Below are positions 7,738 through 16,036 of a DNA stretch of 64,000 nucleotides, in pieces. The notes under the pieces are model-generated. The model was not told the DNA's origin. It saw only the letters and a program-made list of their open reading frames with translations, and searched no databases. How positions within the stretch are numbered: the stretch's first letter is position 1; every line of letters begins with the position of its first letter. Source of the stretch: Caldilineaceae bacterium (GTDB lineage Bacteria > Chloroflexota > Anaerolineae > Caldilineales > Caldilineaceae); contig JAJEDJ010000043.1 in the NCBI GenBank assembly GCA_022821545.1, forward strand, positions 95,046 through 159,045. Reading direction: 5' to 3'. A program made the position numbers and the translations under genes.

Positions 7738-8730
7738 CTAAGCTGTGACCGCTGCGGTTCTGGCCCACTCTACGGTGCGGCGGAGACCCTCACTCAGATC
7801 GATTTCGGCTTCCCAGCCTAACTCCTGCCCGGCTTTGGAACAGTCCAGCCATGTAGCGCGCACTTCGCCGGCGGGTCGGGGCAAGTGGGATGGTGTGCGA
7901 CCGTACCCGGTCAGGTCTGCGAGCTGTCGGTAAAGGGTGTTGATGTCGGTAGGGAGGCCTGTGCCCACGTTGTAGGTGCCTGTCAGTTCACTGTTCAGGG
8001 CGAGAATGTTGGCCCTGGCGACGTCGTCCACGTAGACGAAGTCACGCTGCTGGCCGCCGTCGCCGGTAATGTGGGTGGCCTGATCGGACAGCATGGCGTC
8101 GGTGAAGATGGCGACGACGCCGGCCTCCCCCTTTGCATCCTGGCGCGGGCCGTAAACATTGGCGTAGCGCAGGATGACGTATGGCAGATCGTAGTTCTGA
8201 TTGTACAGTTCGATGTAGTGTTCGCAGCTGAGCTTGTTGGCGCCGTAGTTGTCCTTGGGTTGTGGCCGGCTTTCCTCGGTGAAAGGCAAAGTCGGTGGAC
8301 TGGGAGTTCGTCGGCCCTCCACATCACCTTCAGCTGCTGTCCCGGTCGGAAGATTGCCTTCGCCATAGACAGCGCCGCCGGTACTGGCAAAGATGAACTT
8401 GGAACAGTTGTAATCTTTCACCAACTCCAGAAGATGCAGCGTTCCGATTATGTTGACCTTGGCATAGGTAATGGGGTCTTTCATGCTCTCGCGCACGTTG
8501 GCGAGGGCGGCCTGATGCACCACCGCCTGAGGATGTTCGGCCGCAAAAAGATCGGCAAGGCCGGCCTGATCGCGAATGTCCACCTCGTAGAGCGGCACGT
8601 CGGCGGGGAGATTGGTCCTCTTGCCGGTTCGCAGATTGTCGGCAGTCACGACCTCGTAGCCGGCCCTGCGCAGCCAGCGCACAATGTGGCTGCCGATAAA
8701 GCCTGCTCCGCCAGTAACCAGTACTTTCAC
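7738..8730 (-). CDS. NAD-dependent epimerase/dehydratase (UDP-glucose 4-epimerase-like)
   Basis: Extended-SDR sugar-nucleotide enzyme of 330 aa. The N-terminal M-K-V-L-V-T-G-G-A-G-F-I-G-S is the NAD(P)-binding Rossmann motif. The S-T-G-G-A-V-Y-G block, Y-G-A-N-K (catalytic Tyr-x3-Lys) and the substrate-binding segment L-R-Y-A-N-V-Y-G-P-R-Q are all intact. The start is GTG with GAGGAG six bases upstream. It lies 54 nt upstream of the truncated glycosyltransferase on the same strand, and the pair probably served nucleotide-sugar supply and transfer for a surface glycan. Exact substrate (UDP-Glc/Gal, UDP-GlcNAc or another) cannot be told. Confidence 0.85.
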   Translation of the reverse strand: MKVLVTGGAGFIGSHIVRWLRRAGYEVVTADNLRTGKRTNLPADVPLYEVDIRDQAGLADLFAAEHPQAVVHQAALANVRESMKDPITYAKVNIIGTLHLLELVKDYNCSKFIFASTGGAVYGEGNLPTGTAAEGDVEGRRTPSPPTLPFTEESRPQPKDNYGANKLSCEHYIELYNQNYDLPYVILRYANVYGPRQDAKGEAGVVAIFTDAMLSDQATHITGDGGQQRDFVYVDDVARANILALNSELTGTYNVGTGLPTDINTLYRQLADLTGYGRTPSHLPRPAGEVRATWLDCSKAGQELGWEAEIDLSEGLRRTVEWARTAAVTA

Positions 8731-8930
8731 AACGCGCTCCTCTGTGGCGAGTTCCGTTTCGGAAATTTCAGTATAAGGAGTTCATGCAGTTTGCGAAAAT
8801 CAGGGTGGGACCCTTCTCGGCTTTTGCGTTTCCAACGGGCAACCTTATACTTCATAACTTCGGTAACTTACATTTTGGATCTCCACTGATGGTAAGTCAC
8901 GAATCGATATCCAGCGGAGGAGGAGACGGG

Positions 8931-10271
8931 GTGGGGATGCTCATTCACAACGCGACGGCAGTCACCTTTGACGGTTCGAACCGGGTCCTGGCAGATGGCG
9001 GCGTCTATGTCCACGGAGACGTGATCATGGATGTTGACGAGAGCGGGCCCTTGCTGAGCCGCTATCCTGACGCTGAACTGTGGGATGCGCAGGGCAAGCT
9101 GCTGATGCCTGGCATGATCTGCTCGCACACGCACTACTACGGCGCATTTGCCAGGGGGATGTATATTCCGGGTGAGCCGGCCAGGGATTTTCCGGAGATC
9201 CTGCAGAAACTGTGGTGGCCGCTGGACCGGTCGCTGGACCTGGAGGGCGTGCAGAGTTCGGCGGAGGTCTGCCTGGTAGACGCCATCCGCAACGGAACGA
9301 CGACACTGGTTGACCACCACGCCAGCCAGAATGCGATCGACGGGAGCCTGGACGCAATCGCCGCTGCCGTAGAGACCAGTGGGCTGCGGTCGGTCCTCTG
9401 TTACGAGGTGACGGACCGGGACGGTCCTGCGGCGGCGCGGGCAGGGATACGCGAGAACGTGCGCTTTGCCGGTGCATTGCGCGATTCACCGCTGGCGGAG
9501 CGGGTGGCCGCCACCTTTGGCTTGCACGCCAGCATGACGCTCTCTGACGAGACGCTGGAGGCCTGTCGAGCGGAAAGCAACCGTTTTCACGTTCACGTTG
9601 CCGAACACCAGGCGGACGCCTGGGACAGCCTGAGACGAAGCGGCAAACGAACGGTCGAGAGATTGCACGGATTTGGCATCACAGGGGTTGAAAGCATCTT
9701 TGCCCACTGTGTTCACGTCGATGGCTGGGAGATGGCCTTGCTGAAGGAGACGGGGACTTTTGTATCGCACCAGCCCCGCTCGAACATGAACAACGCGGTA
9801 GGCGCGGCCAGCGTGCCGGCGATGCTGCGGGGAGAGATGCCGGTCGTCCTCGGCAACGATGGCTTCAGCAATGACATGTTCGCTGAGATGAAGACGACGG
9901 ATCAGCTCCACAAGGTGAACAGCGGCGACCCGCGCACCTTGGGCGCGGATAAAGTGTTACAGATGGCGGTATCCAACAACAGGGATCTGGCCCGCGCCTT
10001 CTTTGAAAAACCGATTGGAATTCTGGCTCCCGGCGCTCTTGCCGACCTCATTCTCCTCGACTACTACCCCACTACGCCCTTGCACGGCGACAACCTGCCA
10101 TGGCATATCCTGTTCGGCATAAGCGGCGGTCACGTCCACAGCACGATCTGTCACGGCCGGGTACTGATGCGCGATCGGGAGTTGCTCACGCTGGATGAGG
10201 CGGAGATCAGCGCCCGGAGCCGGGAGCGTGCGCAGGAAACTTGGGAGAGGTTCTGGCAATTGAGCGCTTGA
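8931..10271 (+). CDS. ssnA: SsnA-type putative aminohydrolase
   Basis: Amidohydrolase-superfamily metalloenzyme (446 aa) closely resembling the SsnA family, which in Enterobacteria lies in a selenium-associated cluster and has no settled substrate. Metal ligands are seen in M-I-C-S-H-T-H-Y-Y, H-V-H-V-A-E-H, F-A-H-C-V-H and G-N-D-G-F-S-N-D. The order N-L-W-W-type helix, V-D-H-H-A-S, S-N-M-N-N and M-F-A-E-M-K follows the family. I chose GTG 8931 because AGGAGG lies seven bases upstream; ATG 8937 is an alternative two codons later. The frame is open back to 8784, but that extension is not family-like. No selenium gene (selD, xdh or ygf type) is nearby; the next gene is an F420/NADP oxidoreductase. 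Confidence 0.8.
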   Translation: MGMLIHNATAVTFDGSNRVLADGGVYVHGDVIMDVDESGPLLSRYPDAELWDAQGKLLMPGMICSHTHYYGAFARGMYIPGEPARDFPEILQKLWWPLDRSLDLEGVQSSAEVCLVDAIRNGTTTLVDHHASQNAIDGSLDAIAAAVETSGLRSVLCYEVTDRDGPAAARAGIRENVRFAGALRDSPLAERVAATFGLHASMTLSDETLEACRAESNRFHVHVAEHQADAWDSLRRSGKRTVERLHGFGITGVESIFAHCVHVDGWEMALLKETGTFVSHQPRSNMNNAVGAASVPAMLRGEMPVVLGNDGFSNDMFAEMKTTDQLHKVNSGDPRTLGADKVLQMAVSNNRDLARAFFEKPIGILAPGALADLILLDYYPTTPLHGDNLPWHILFGISGGHVHSTICHGRVLMRDRELLTLDEAEISARSRERAQETWERFWQLSA

Positions 10272-10302
10272 GCACCAGTTTGCAAGTAAAGAGGAGAGAG
10301 CA

Positions 10303-10968
10303 ATGACCAATCCAACTCTCGCCGTCATTGGGGGCACAGGTGAGGAGGGTTCGGGCCTGGCATTACGCTGGGCGGCGGCCGGATATCCGGTTCTGATCGG
10401 AAGCCGCAGCCGTGAGCGAGCCGTTGCCGCGGCGGCAGAGTTGAGGTCGATGTTGCCGGCAGAACTCCCGGCGCGGATTGGCGGTGATTCCAACGCAGGG
10501 GCGGCCGCGGGGGCGGATGTGATCGTCCTCAGTGTCCCGTACAGTTCGCAGGCCGAAATTCTGGAACAGATCCGGGCGGGTTGCGAGGGAAAGACGGTCG
10601 TGAGCGTGGTGGTCCCGTTGAGACCGCCGCGGGTGAGCCGGGTATGGCGCCCAGCTGGTGGGTCGGCGGCGGAAGAAGCGCAGGCGCTGCTGGGCGACGG
10701 GGCGCGCGTGGTTGCGGCGTTTCAGAACATCAGCGCAACCCATTTGAAAGAGCTGGACCACGCCGTAGATTGCGATATCCTCGTTACGGGTGACGACAGA
10801 GAGGCAAAACAGACGGCGATCGAACTGGCGCAGGCAGCAGGAATGCGGGGAGTCGACGCGGGCCCGCTGGTAAACAGCAGTGTCAGCGAAGGGTTGACCG
10901 CGCTGCTTATCGGAATTAACATCCGCAACAAAGTGAAAGGGAGCGGGATCCGGATCACGGGCGTTTGA
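10303..10968 (+). CDS. npdG: NADPH:F420 oxidoreductase (NpdG-like)
   Basis: Hydride transfer between coenzyme F420 and NADP(H). The 221-aa protein begins with the dinucleotide-binding motif V-I-G-G-T-G-x-E-G-x-G-L-A, then G-S-R-S-x-E-R (2'-phosphate recognition typical of NADP binding). The family blocks V-S-V-V-V-P-L, A-F-Q-N-I-S-A and the C-terminal N-I-R-N-K-V-K-G-S-G-I-R-I-T are present. AGAGGAGAG gives a good ribosome binding site. It starts 31 nt after the SsnA-like gene and is probably cotranscribed. Presence of this enzyme suggests that the organism makes or uses F420, as several Chloroflexota do; no F420 biosynthesis gene is in the window. Confidence 0.85.
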   Translation: MTNPTLAVIGGTGEEGSGLALRWAAAGYPVLIGSRSRERAVAAAAELRSMLPAELPARIGGDSNAGAAAGADVIVLSVPYSSQAEILEQIRAGCEGKTVVSVVVPLRPPRVSRVWRPAGGSAAEEAQALLGDGARVVAAFQNISATHLKELDHAVDCDILVTGDDREAKQTAIELAQAAGMRGVDAGPLVNSSVSEGLTALLIGINIRNKVKGSGIRITGV

Positions 10969-11022
10969 CGCTTGGCGCTGGATGCAGGCAGACCTCCCTA
11001 TAGTTGTCCACCAGCCAAAAAC

Positions 11023-13902
11023 ATGAGCATCGGAGAAGTCATCGCCGAACTGGGCAGGGACAGTGGCTTTATGGCCAATGTCACAGCCTGGGAAACGTTG
11101 CCGTCCCGCGCCGGCCAACTGGTCGAACTGCCGGAAGTGTTGCATCCCGCCCTGAGGGAGGCGCTGCAGCGCCGGGGGATACGACAACTCTACAGCCATC
11201 AGGCAGAAGCGGTAACCTCTGCGTTGGATGGCCGCCTCTCGATCGCAGTCGTGACCCCCACGGCCAGCGGCAAGACACTCTGCTATATGCTGCCTGTCCT
11301 GCAGGCGCTGCTCAGCGATGCCAAGGCGACGGCCCTGTTCCTCTTTCCAACGAAAGCGCTGGCCCACGATCAGCTGGCGGAGATCGGAGAATGGATCGGC
11401 GAAGCAGCAGCTTTCGACGGTGCCGGCGCGGATGGACCGGCCGGTGCGGGCTGGCTCGCGGCGTACGACGGCGACACGCCTGCAGCGCAGCGCCGACCGA
11501 TCCGGCAGAATGCCCGTGCAGTTCTCTCCAATCCGGACATGCTGCATGCTGGGATCCTGCCTTTTCACGGAGAGTGGGCGCGTTTTTTCGCGGGTCTGCG
11601 CTACGTCGTCATTGACGAAATGCACAGCTATCGCGGGGTATTCGGCAGTCAGGTGGCCAATGTTTTGCGGCGGCTGCGGCGAGTTGCCGGCTACTACGGA
11701 AGCCATCCCCAGTTTCTACTGACCAGCGCAACGATCGCCAATCCACGGCAACTGGCTGAAAGCCTCAGCGAACATCCAGCCGAAGTCATTGACAACAACG
11801 GCGCGCCGCAGGGAAGGAAGCACATTGTATTGTACGCGCCGCCCCTATACGACCCGATCCAGGGCCTGCGACGGAGCAGCATACTGGAAAGCCAGGAGTT
11901 GGCGCTACGCTTTCTTAAGGGAGGTCTGCAGACGATCGTCTTTGGACGCGCGCGCCTGACGGTGGAACTGTTGCTCAGCTACATACGGGAGGGCCTGCAG
12001 ACTAGAGACGAGAGTCGTGCAGAAGAGGACGCCACTGTAAGTATCTTACCCGATGCGGTGAGGGGCTATCGAGGGGGCTATCTGCCGCTGGAACGCCGCC
12101 AGATCGAGGCGGGGTTACGGAATGGAAGCGTGCGGGGCGTGGTTGCTACGAATGCGCTCGAGCTGGGAATCGACATCGGCCAGTTGGAGGCAGCGGTGAT
12201 CTGCGGCTACCCGGGGACAATCGCGGCGGCGTGGCAGCAGTGGGGCAGGGTCGGGCGCACGACGGGAGAGTCAGTGGCGGTGCTGGTGGCGACGGCGGGC
12301 GCGCTCGACCAGTATGTCGTCAACAACCCGCACTATCTCCTGCGGCGGTCACCGGAGAGGGCTCTTGCGAATGCGGATAACCTCATGCTGCTGGTGGACC
12401 AGATGCGTTGCGCGGCGTTTGAACTGCCCTTCGCAGAAGGGGACAGGTTTGGCCGGTCCCCCTTCACAGGTGAGGTACTTGACCTGCTGGCCGAAGAAAA
12501 GAGTGTGCAACAGTACGGCAGCCGTTTTTTGTGGCGGGGAGAAGGATATCCTTCGCGTCGGTTCGGCCTGCGCAGCGTCGGCGGCGAGCCAGTTGTCGTT
12601 CAGGCAGGAAGCCCTGATCGGGCGCCGGCCCCTCGCGCCGGGAGCAGGCAGGAAACTGCGGGGAGAACGCACGCTGCCGGCGCAAAGGCGGCGCCTGACC
12701 GGAGGGAAGATCGGTTCACAGTGATAGGGGAGGTCGACGCGGCCAGCGCGCCGTTCCAGGTGCATGAGGGGGCGGTTTACATTCACGAAGGACGCAGCTT
12801 CCTGGTTGACAAGCTGGACCTGGAGGAGAGACAGGCGTGGGTATGGGCGGCGGAGGTCGAGTATTACACGGAGGCCATCACGGAGACTGAGATCGAGGTG
12901 ATTTCCGTGCATGAGAGCCGCGTGAGCGGGGGCGCAGACCTGGGCTATGGGGAGGTTTTTGTGACCTCGCAGGTGGTGCAGTACCGGCGAGTGCGGCGGT
13001 TCACGCATGAAAATCTCGGGATTCTGCCGCTTGACTACCCGCCTACGACGCTGGATACGGCTGGCTACTGGCTGGAAGTTACTGCTGAAGCGCAGGAGGC
13101 GCTGATGGAGGCGGGGGACTGGCGGGATTCTCCCAACGACTACGGACCCGACTGGCAGGCGCAACGCGCCAGGACGCGTGAACGAGACGGCTACCGCTGT
13201 GCCGAGTGCGGCGCGGCGGAGACCCGTAACCACCAGCATGACGTGCATCACCGGGTCCCTTTCCGCGTTTTCAACTACATTCCAGGGCTTAACCGAAATG
13301 ACCGGTTAGCAAACAGGATGGAAAACCTGGTGCTGCTCTGCCGGCGCTGTCATTACAGGCTGGAGGCGGGTGTGCGAGCGCGTACGGGAATGGACGGGGT
13401 CGCGTATGCGCTGGGCAATCTGGCTCCGCTGCATCTGATGTGTGACCGGCGCGACATTGACGTTGCCATAATTCGACAACAGTACGAAGGTGAACCGCTT
13501 TCACACAGGCCGCCGGCGCCTTCTCCACCGATGCAGAAGGAGTTGACCGCTCCTCGAATCTACATTTACGAGCGCATTCCTGCCGGAATCGGTTTCAGCG
13601 CCCAGTTATACGAACGGCACGACGAGTTGATGGCGGGCGCGGCCGATTTGATTCGCGGCTGCGCGTGCCGCTACGGATGCCCCGCGTGTGTGGGGCCGGT
13701 GCTGCTGGTGGACGGCGCGCAGATGGCCGGCGGGCAGGAATCCGATCATACTGATGCCGCTGCCATGTCAGGCAGTTCCGGTGAAGAGGTCCATTTTTGG
13801 AGTGCCACACCGAGCCAGAGCGGGACACAGGCGGAGCCGCGGCCGCTGTTGGAAACGAAACGGCTGGCGCTGGCGCTGCTGGCTGCGCTGGCGGGCGACT
13901 GA
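11023..13902 (+). CDS. MrfA/YprA-type DEAD/DEAH helicase with DUF1998 and an embedded HNH nuclease module
   Basis: Superfamily 2 helicase of 959 aa. Motif I (T-P-T-A-S-G-K-T) is at about residue 78, motif II (I-D-E-M-H) at about 198, and the second RecA domain has A-T-N-A-L-E-L-G-I-D-I-G and Q-x-x-G-R-V-G-R. The C-terminal half has G-N-L-A-P-L-H-L-M-C-D-R-R-D-I and a four-Cys cluster (C-A-C-R-Y-G-C-P-A-C-V-G), as in MrfA, a Bacillus repair helicase. Between them, at about residues 715-775, sits a complete HNH/zinc unit: Y-R-C-A-E-C-G, then D-V-H-H-R-V-P-F, N-R-M-E-N-L and C-R-R-C-H. That nuclease insertion is not part of ordinary MrfA. ATG 11023 begins where homology begins; TTG 10972 would add 17 residues. 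Confidence 0.85.
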   Translation: MSIGEVIAELGRDSGFMANVTAWETLPSRAGQLVELPEVLHPALREALQRRGIRQLYSHQAEAVTSALDGRLSIAVVTPTASGKTLCYMLPVLQALLSDAKATALFLFPTKALAHDQLAEIGEWIGEAAAFDGAGADGPAGAGWLAAYDGDTPAAQRRPIRQNARAVLSNPDMLHAGILPFHGEWARFFAGLRYVVIDEMHSYRGVFGSQVANVLRRLRRVAGYYGSHPQFLLTSATIANPRQLAESLSEHPAEVIDNNGAPQGRKHIVLYAPPLYDPIQGLRRSSILESQELALRFLKGGLQTIVFGRARLTVELLLSYIREGLQTRDESRAEEDATVSILPDAVRGYRGGYLPLERRQIEAGLRNGSVRGVVATNALELGIDIGQLEAAVICGYPGTIAAAWQQWGRVGRTTGESVAVLVATAGALDQYVVNNPHYLLRRSPERALANADNLMLLVDQMRCAAFELPFAEGDRFGRSPFTGEVLDLLAEEKSVQQYGSRFLWRGEGYPSRRFGLRSVGGEPVVVQAGSPDRAPAPRAGSRQETAGRTHAAGAKAAPDRREDRFTVIGEVDAASAPFQVHEGAVYIHEGRSFLVDKLDLEERQAWVWAAEVEYYTEAITETEIEVISVHESRVSGGADLGYGEVFVTSQVVQYRRVRRFTHENLGILPLDYPPTTLDTAGYWLEVTAEAQEALMEAGDWRDSPNDYGPDWQAQRARTRERDGYRCAECGAAETRNHQHDVHHRVPFRVFNYIPGLNRNDRLANRMENLVLLCRRCHYRLEAGVRARTGMDGVAYALGNLAPLHLMCDRRDIDVAIIRQQYEGEPLSHRPPAPSPPMQKELTAPRIYIYERIPAGIGFSAQLYERHDELMAGAADLIRGCACRYGCPACVGPVLLVDGAQMAGGQESDHTDAAAMSGSSGEEVHFWSATPSQSGTQAEPRPLLETKRLALALLAALAGD

Positions 13903-13904
13903 TT

Positions 13905-14606
13905 TCAGGCCGGCCGGTTGAAGAGGGTTTCCTCTTGGCGGATGGGCGAAAAGGAGCGGCGGTGGACCGGGCAGGGGCCCACTCTTTCGATGGCTGCGAG
14001 ATGTGAGCGCGCGGCGTAGCCCTTGTGGCTGTGGAAGCCGTAGGCGGGGAAGCGTTCATGCAACTGGCAGAGCAGCCGGTCGCGATGGACCTTGGCCAGA
14101 ATGGAGGCGGCGGCGATGGAAACGATGCGCAGGTCGCCCTTGGTGAAGCTGCGCTGGGGAAGGTTCAGTGACTTGACCTGCACCCAGTCGAGGAGCAGGT
14201 AATCGGGCGAAGGCGAGAGGGCCTGGACGGCGCGGCGCATGGCGAGGCGGGTGGCCGGGGCGATGCCGCGGACGTCGATTTCGGCGGCGGAGGCTTCGCC
14301 CAGCGACCAGGCGGCAGCTTGCTCCCGGATGCGTAGAGATAGCTCTTCACGCCGCGCTGGCGACAGCAGCTTGCTATCCTGGATTTCGGCCCAAAGCCCT
14401 GTACGCCTGCTCTTTTCAGGCAGAATAACGGCGCCGGCAACAACGGGACCGGCGAGCGCGCCGCGTCCGGCCTCGTCCAGGCCGGCAACGCGGGCGAAGC
14501 CGGCGCGCCACAGCTGTCGCTCCTCGGCGAGGGAGGGATAGAGCCTTTTCCGCTCCCGACTCCCTTCGCTCAGCTCCGTTGTGATGCCGCGTGGTCCGCG
14601 CTTCAT
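13905..14606 (-). CDS. rnhB: Ribonuclease HII
   Basis: Cleaves RNA in RNA/DNA hybrids and at single ribonucleotides in DNA. The 233-aa protein has the diagnostic G-L-D-E-A-G-R-G at residues 42-49 (catalytic Asp44-Glu45), D-S-K-L-L-S-P-x-R-R, the catalytic Asp in Y-L-L-L-D-W, and K-G-D-x-R-I-V-S-I-A-A-A-S-I-L-A-K-V-x-R-D, with G-Y-H/F-x-x-H-K-G-Y-A near the end. ATG 14606 is chosen because GGCGGAAG lies upstream; ATG 14645 would also fit and add 13 residues. Last gene of a long minus-strand run; it ends 2 nt from the convergent helicase gene. Confidence 0.9.
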   Translation of the reverse strand: MKRGPRGITTELSEGSRERKRLYPSLAEERQLWRAGFARVAGLDEAGRGALAGPVVAGAVILPEKSRRTGLWAEIQDSKLLSPARREELSLRIREQAAAWSLGEASAAEIDVRGIAPATRLAMRRAVQALSPSPDYLLLDWVQVKSLNLPQRSFTKGDLRIVSIAAASILAKVHRDRLLCQLHERFPAYGFHSHKGYAARSHLAAIERVGPCPVHRRSFSPIRQEETLFNRPA

Positions 14607-14680
14607 GCAGCTGCTTCCGCCTTCGCCGGGACGGCCCTCTTTCATCCCCGGCGGCTTTCGATTACCGCAGCAATGTCCCT

Positions 14681-15406
14681 CTACTTCCAAAGAATCTCCA
14701 CGTCCCGGCGCGGTTTGAAGCCGAGGATGCGCTTTGTCTTTTCGTTGCTGAATTTGCCGTGGGGCATGTCGGCGAAGACGTAGAAAACTTCATTGCGGGA
14801 GGGCAGCGCGTCGAGATCGATATCCAGCCCGAGGGTAAAGACTTCGGCCGCGTTTTCCCAGGAGATGACGTAGGGCGCGTAGCGTTCGCCGGGCTGGATG
14901 GCCGCCGGGTCTTTGAAGTTGTAGAACAGGTAATGTTGCACACTGATGTCGTGATGCCGGGTAAAGACGCGACAGATTTCCAGGCCCATGGCCTTGGTAA
15001 GGGCGTAGAGGTTGGTACCCGGCTGGGGCGGGATGTCGGGGACGATGTCGAAATCATGAACTTCGGTGATATGGCGTCCGGCGACGGTGTAGTGCGGCCC
15101 GGTGTTGATGACGCGGCGAATGCCGTGGGTAACGGCGGCCTGCATCATGTTGTAACAGCCTCGGGTGCTGACGTCCCAGGCAGTTTGGCGGTCGCGGCGG
15201 AGGACGGAAAGGTTGACGATGGCGTCCATGCCTGCGGCGGCTGCGACTACGCCGTCCAGGTCGGCGGCGTCGAGCAGAGTGAATTCGCCGGGAAGATCCT
15301 CTTGCGGCGGGTTGATGTCGGTGATGCGCAGGTTGTGGGCGGGGGCCAGCTCGCGGGCCGCGTAGGGGCCAAGCATGCCGGCGCCGCCGAGAATGAGTAC
15401 GTTCAT
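14681..15406 (-). CDS. Short NAD(P)-dependent epimerase/dehydratase
   Basis: Extended-SDR protein, short for the family at 241 aa. It has M-N-V-L-I-L-G-G-A-G-M-L-G-P as Rossmann motif. Tyr and Lys suitable for Y-x3-K occur in N-L-Y-A-L-T-K at about residue 145. The usual Ser-containing catalytic segment reads V-I-N-T-G-P-H-Y-T, with Thr in place of Ser. The C-terminal substrate lobe is reduced to F-K-P-R-R-D-V-E-I-L-W-K. Its ATG overlaps the stop of the preceding gene (ATGA), indicating translational coupling between two related SDR proteins. Probably acts on a nucleotide sugar; substrate unknown. Confidence 0.7.
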   Translation of the reverse strand: MNVLILGGAGMLGPYAARELAPAHNLRITDINPPQEDLPGEFTLLDAADLDGVVAAAAGMDAIVNLSVLRRDRQTAWDVSTRGCYNMMQAAVTHGIRRVINTGPHYTVAGRHITEVHDFDIVPDIPPQPGTNLYALTKAMGLEICRVFTRHHDISVQHYLFYNFKDPAAIQPGERYAPYVISWENAAEVFTLGLDIDLDALPSRNEVFYVFADMPHGKFSNEKTKRILGFKPRRDVEILWK

Positions 15407-16017
15407 GATGCTCTTTCCCCTATGTGTGTAATCGACCAGGCTTCAGCGGCGCCTTCTTCGCGAGACCTGTGCCTGGCGGCGAGCGAGGCGGGCTCGGCGA
15501 GGGCCTCGTCGACGGCTACGGCGATGGTCTCGTGAGACGCTTCTCCCAACCGCAGGACGGTGACGCCCAGGCTGCCTTCGCGGGCGAATTCACGGCTCAC
15601 CTGCTCGGCCATGTGTTTGGTGAGAGTTGGCGGCTCGGTGCTGGGCAGAGGCCGCCAGGTTTCAGCGACGCGGTAGCCGGGGGGATAGCCGGCCATGAGC
15701 TCAAGCGTGCTGAGGAGGATGACCTGCTGGACGCCTTCCTCGGCCGCAGCCATGAGCAGATTGTAGGTACAGCGGGTGGCGGCGTCGAGTTGCGAGCTCA
15801 CATCCTCCCCGGGCAGGGGCTCCACGGCGTGGATGATGGCGTCGATGCCGCGCGTGAGGAGGTTTGTGGAGCGGTCATGCCCCAGCCCGGAGAGCGCAAA
15901 TTCGTGCTCGGTCTCAACGTGCGTTCGTTCGGTGAGCCTGACCTCATGTTGTTGGGCCAGGTGGCCGGCCAGAGCTGCGCTGCGATCGTGGCCGCCCGAA
16001 GTGATTAGTATCCGCAT
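15403..16017 (-). CDS. Degenerate SDR-type NAD(P)-binding protein
   Basis: The 204-aa product starts M-R-I-L-I-T-S-G-G-H-D-R, an altered dinucleotide-binding loop lacking the third Gly of G-x-x-G-x-x-G. It then follows the SDR pattern (A-I-I-H-A-V-E-P, D-A-A-T-R-C-T-Y-N-L-L-M-A-A, V-I-L-L-S-T). The expected Y-x3-K is replaced by L-T-K-H-M-A-E. AGGAG lies six bases before ATG 16017; the frame continues upstream to 16119, but that part overlaps the permease gene in an unlikely way. It is coupled by a 4-nt overlap to the next SDR gene, so the two may form a heteromer with only one functional active site. That is inference. Confidence 0.6.
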   Translation of the reverse strand: MRILITSGGHDRSAALAGHLAQQHEVRLTERTHVETEHEFALSGLGHDRSTNLLTRGIDAIIHAVEPLPGEDVSSQLDAATRCTYNLLMAAAEEGVQQVILLSTLELMAGYPPGYRVAETWRPLPSTEPPTLTKHMAEQVSREFAREGSLGVTVLRLGEASHETIAVAVDEALAEPASLAARHRSREEGAAEAWSITHIGERAS

Positions 16018-16036
16018 AGAGTTTTCTCCTTGATTG

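Noticed and set aside
10363..11706. Minus-strand frame of 447 codons
   Set aside because: Antisense to the NpdG and helicase genes; no family motif.
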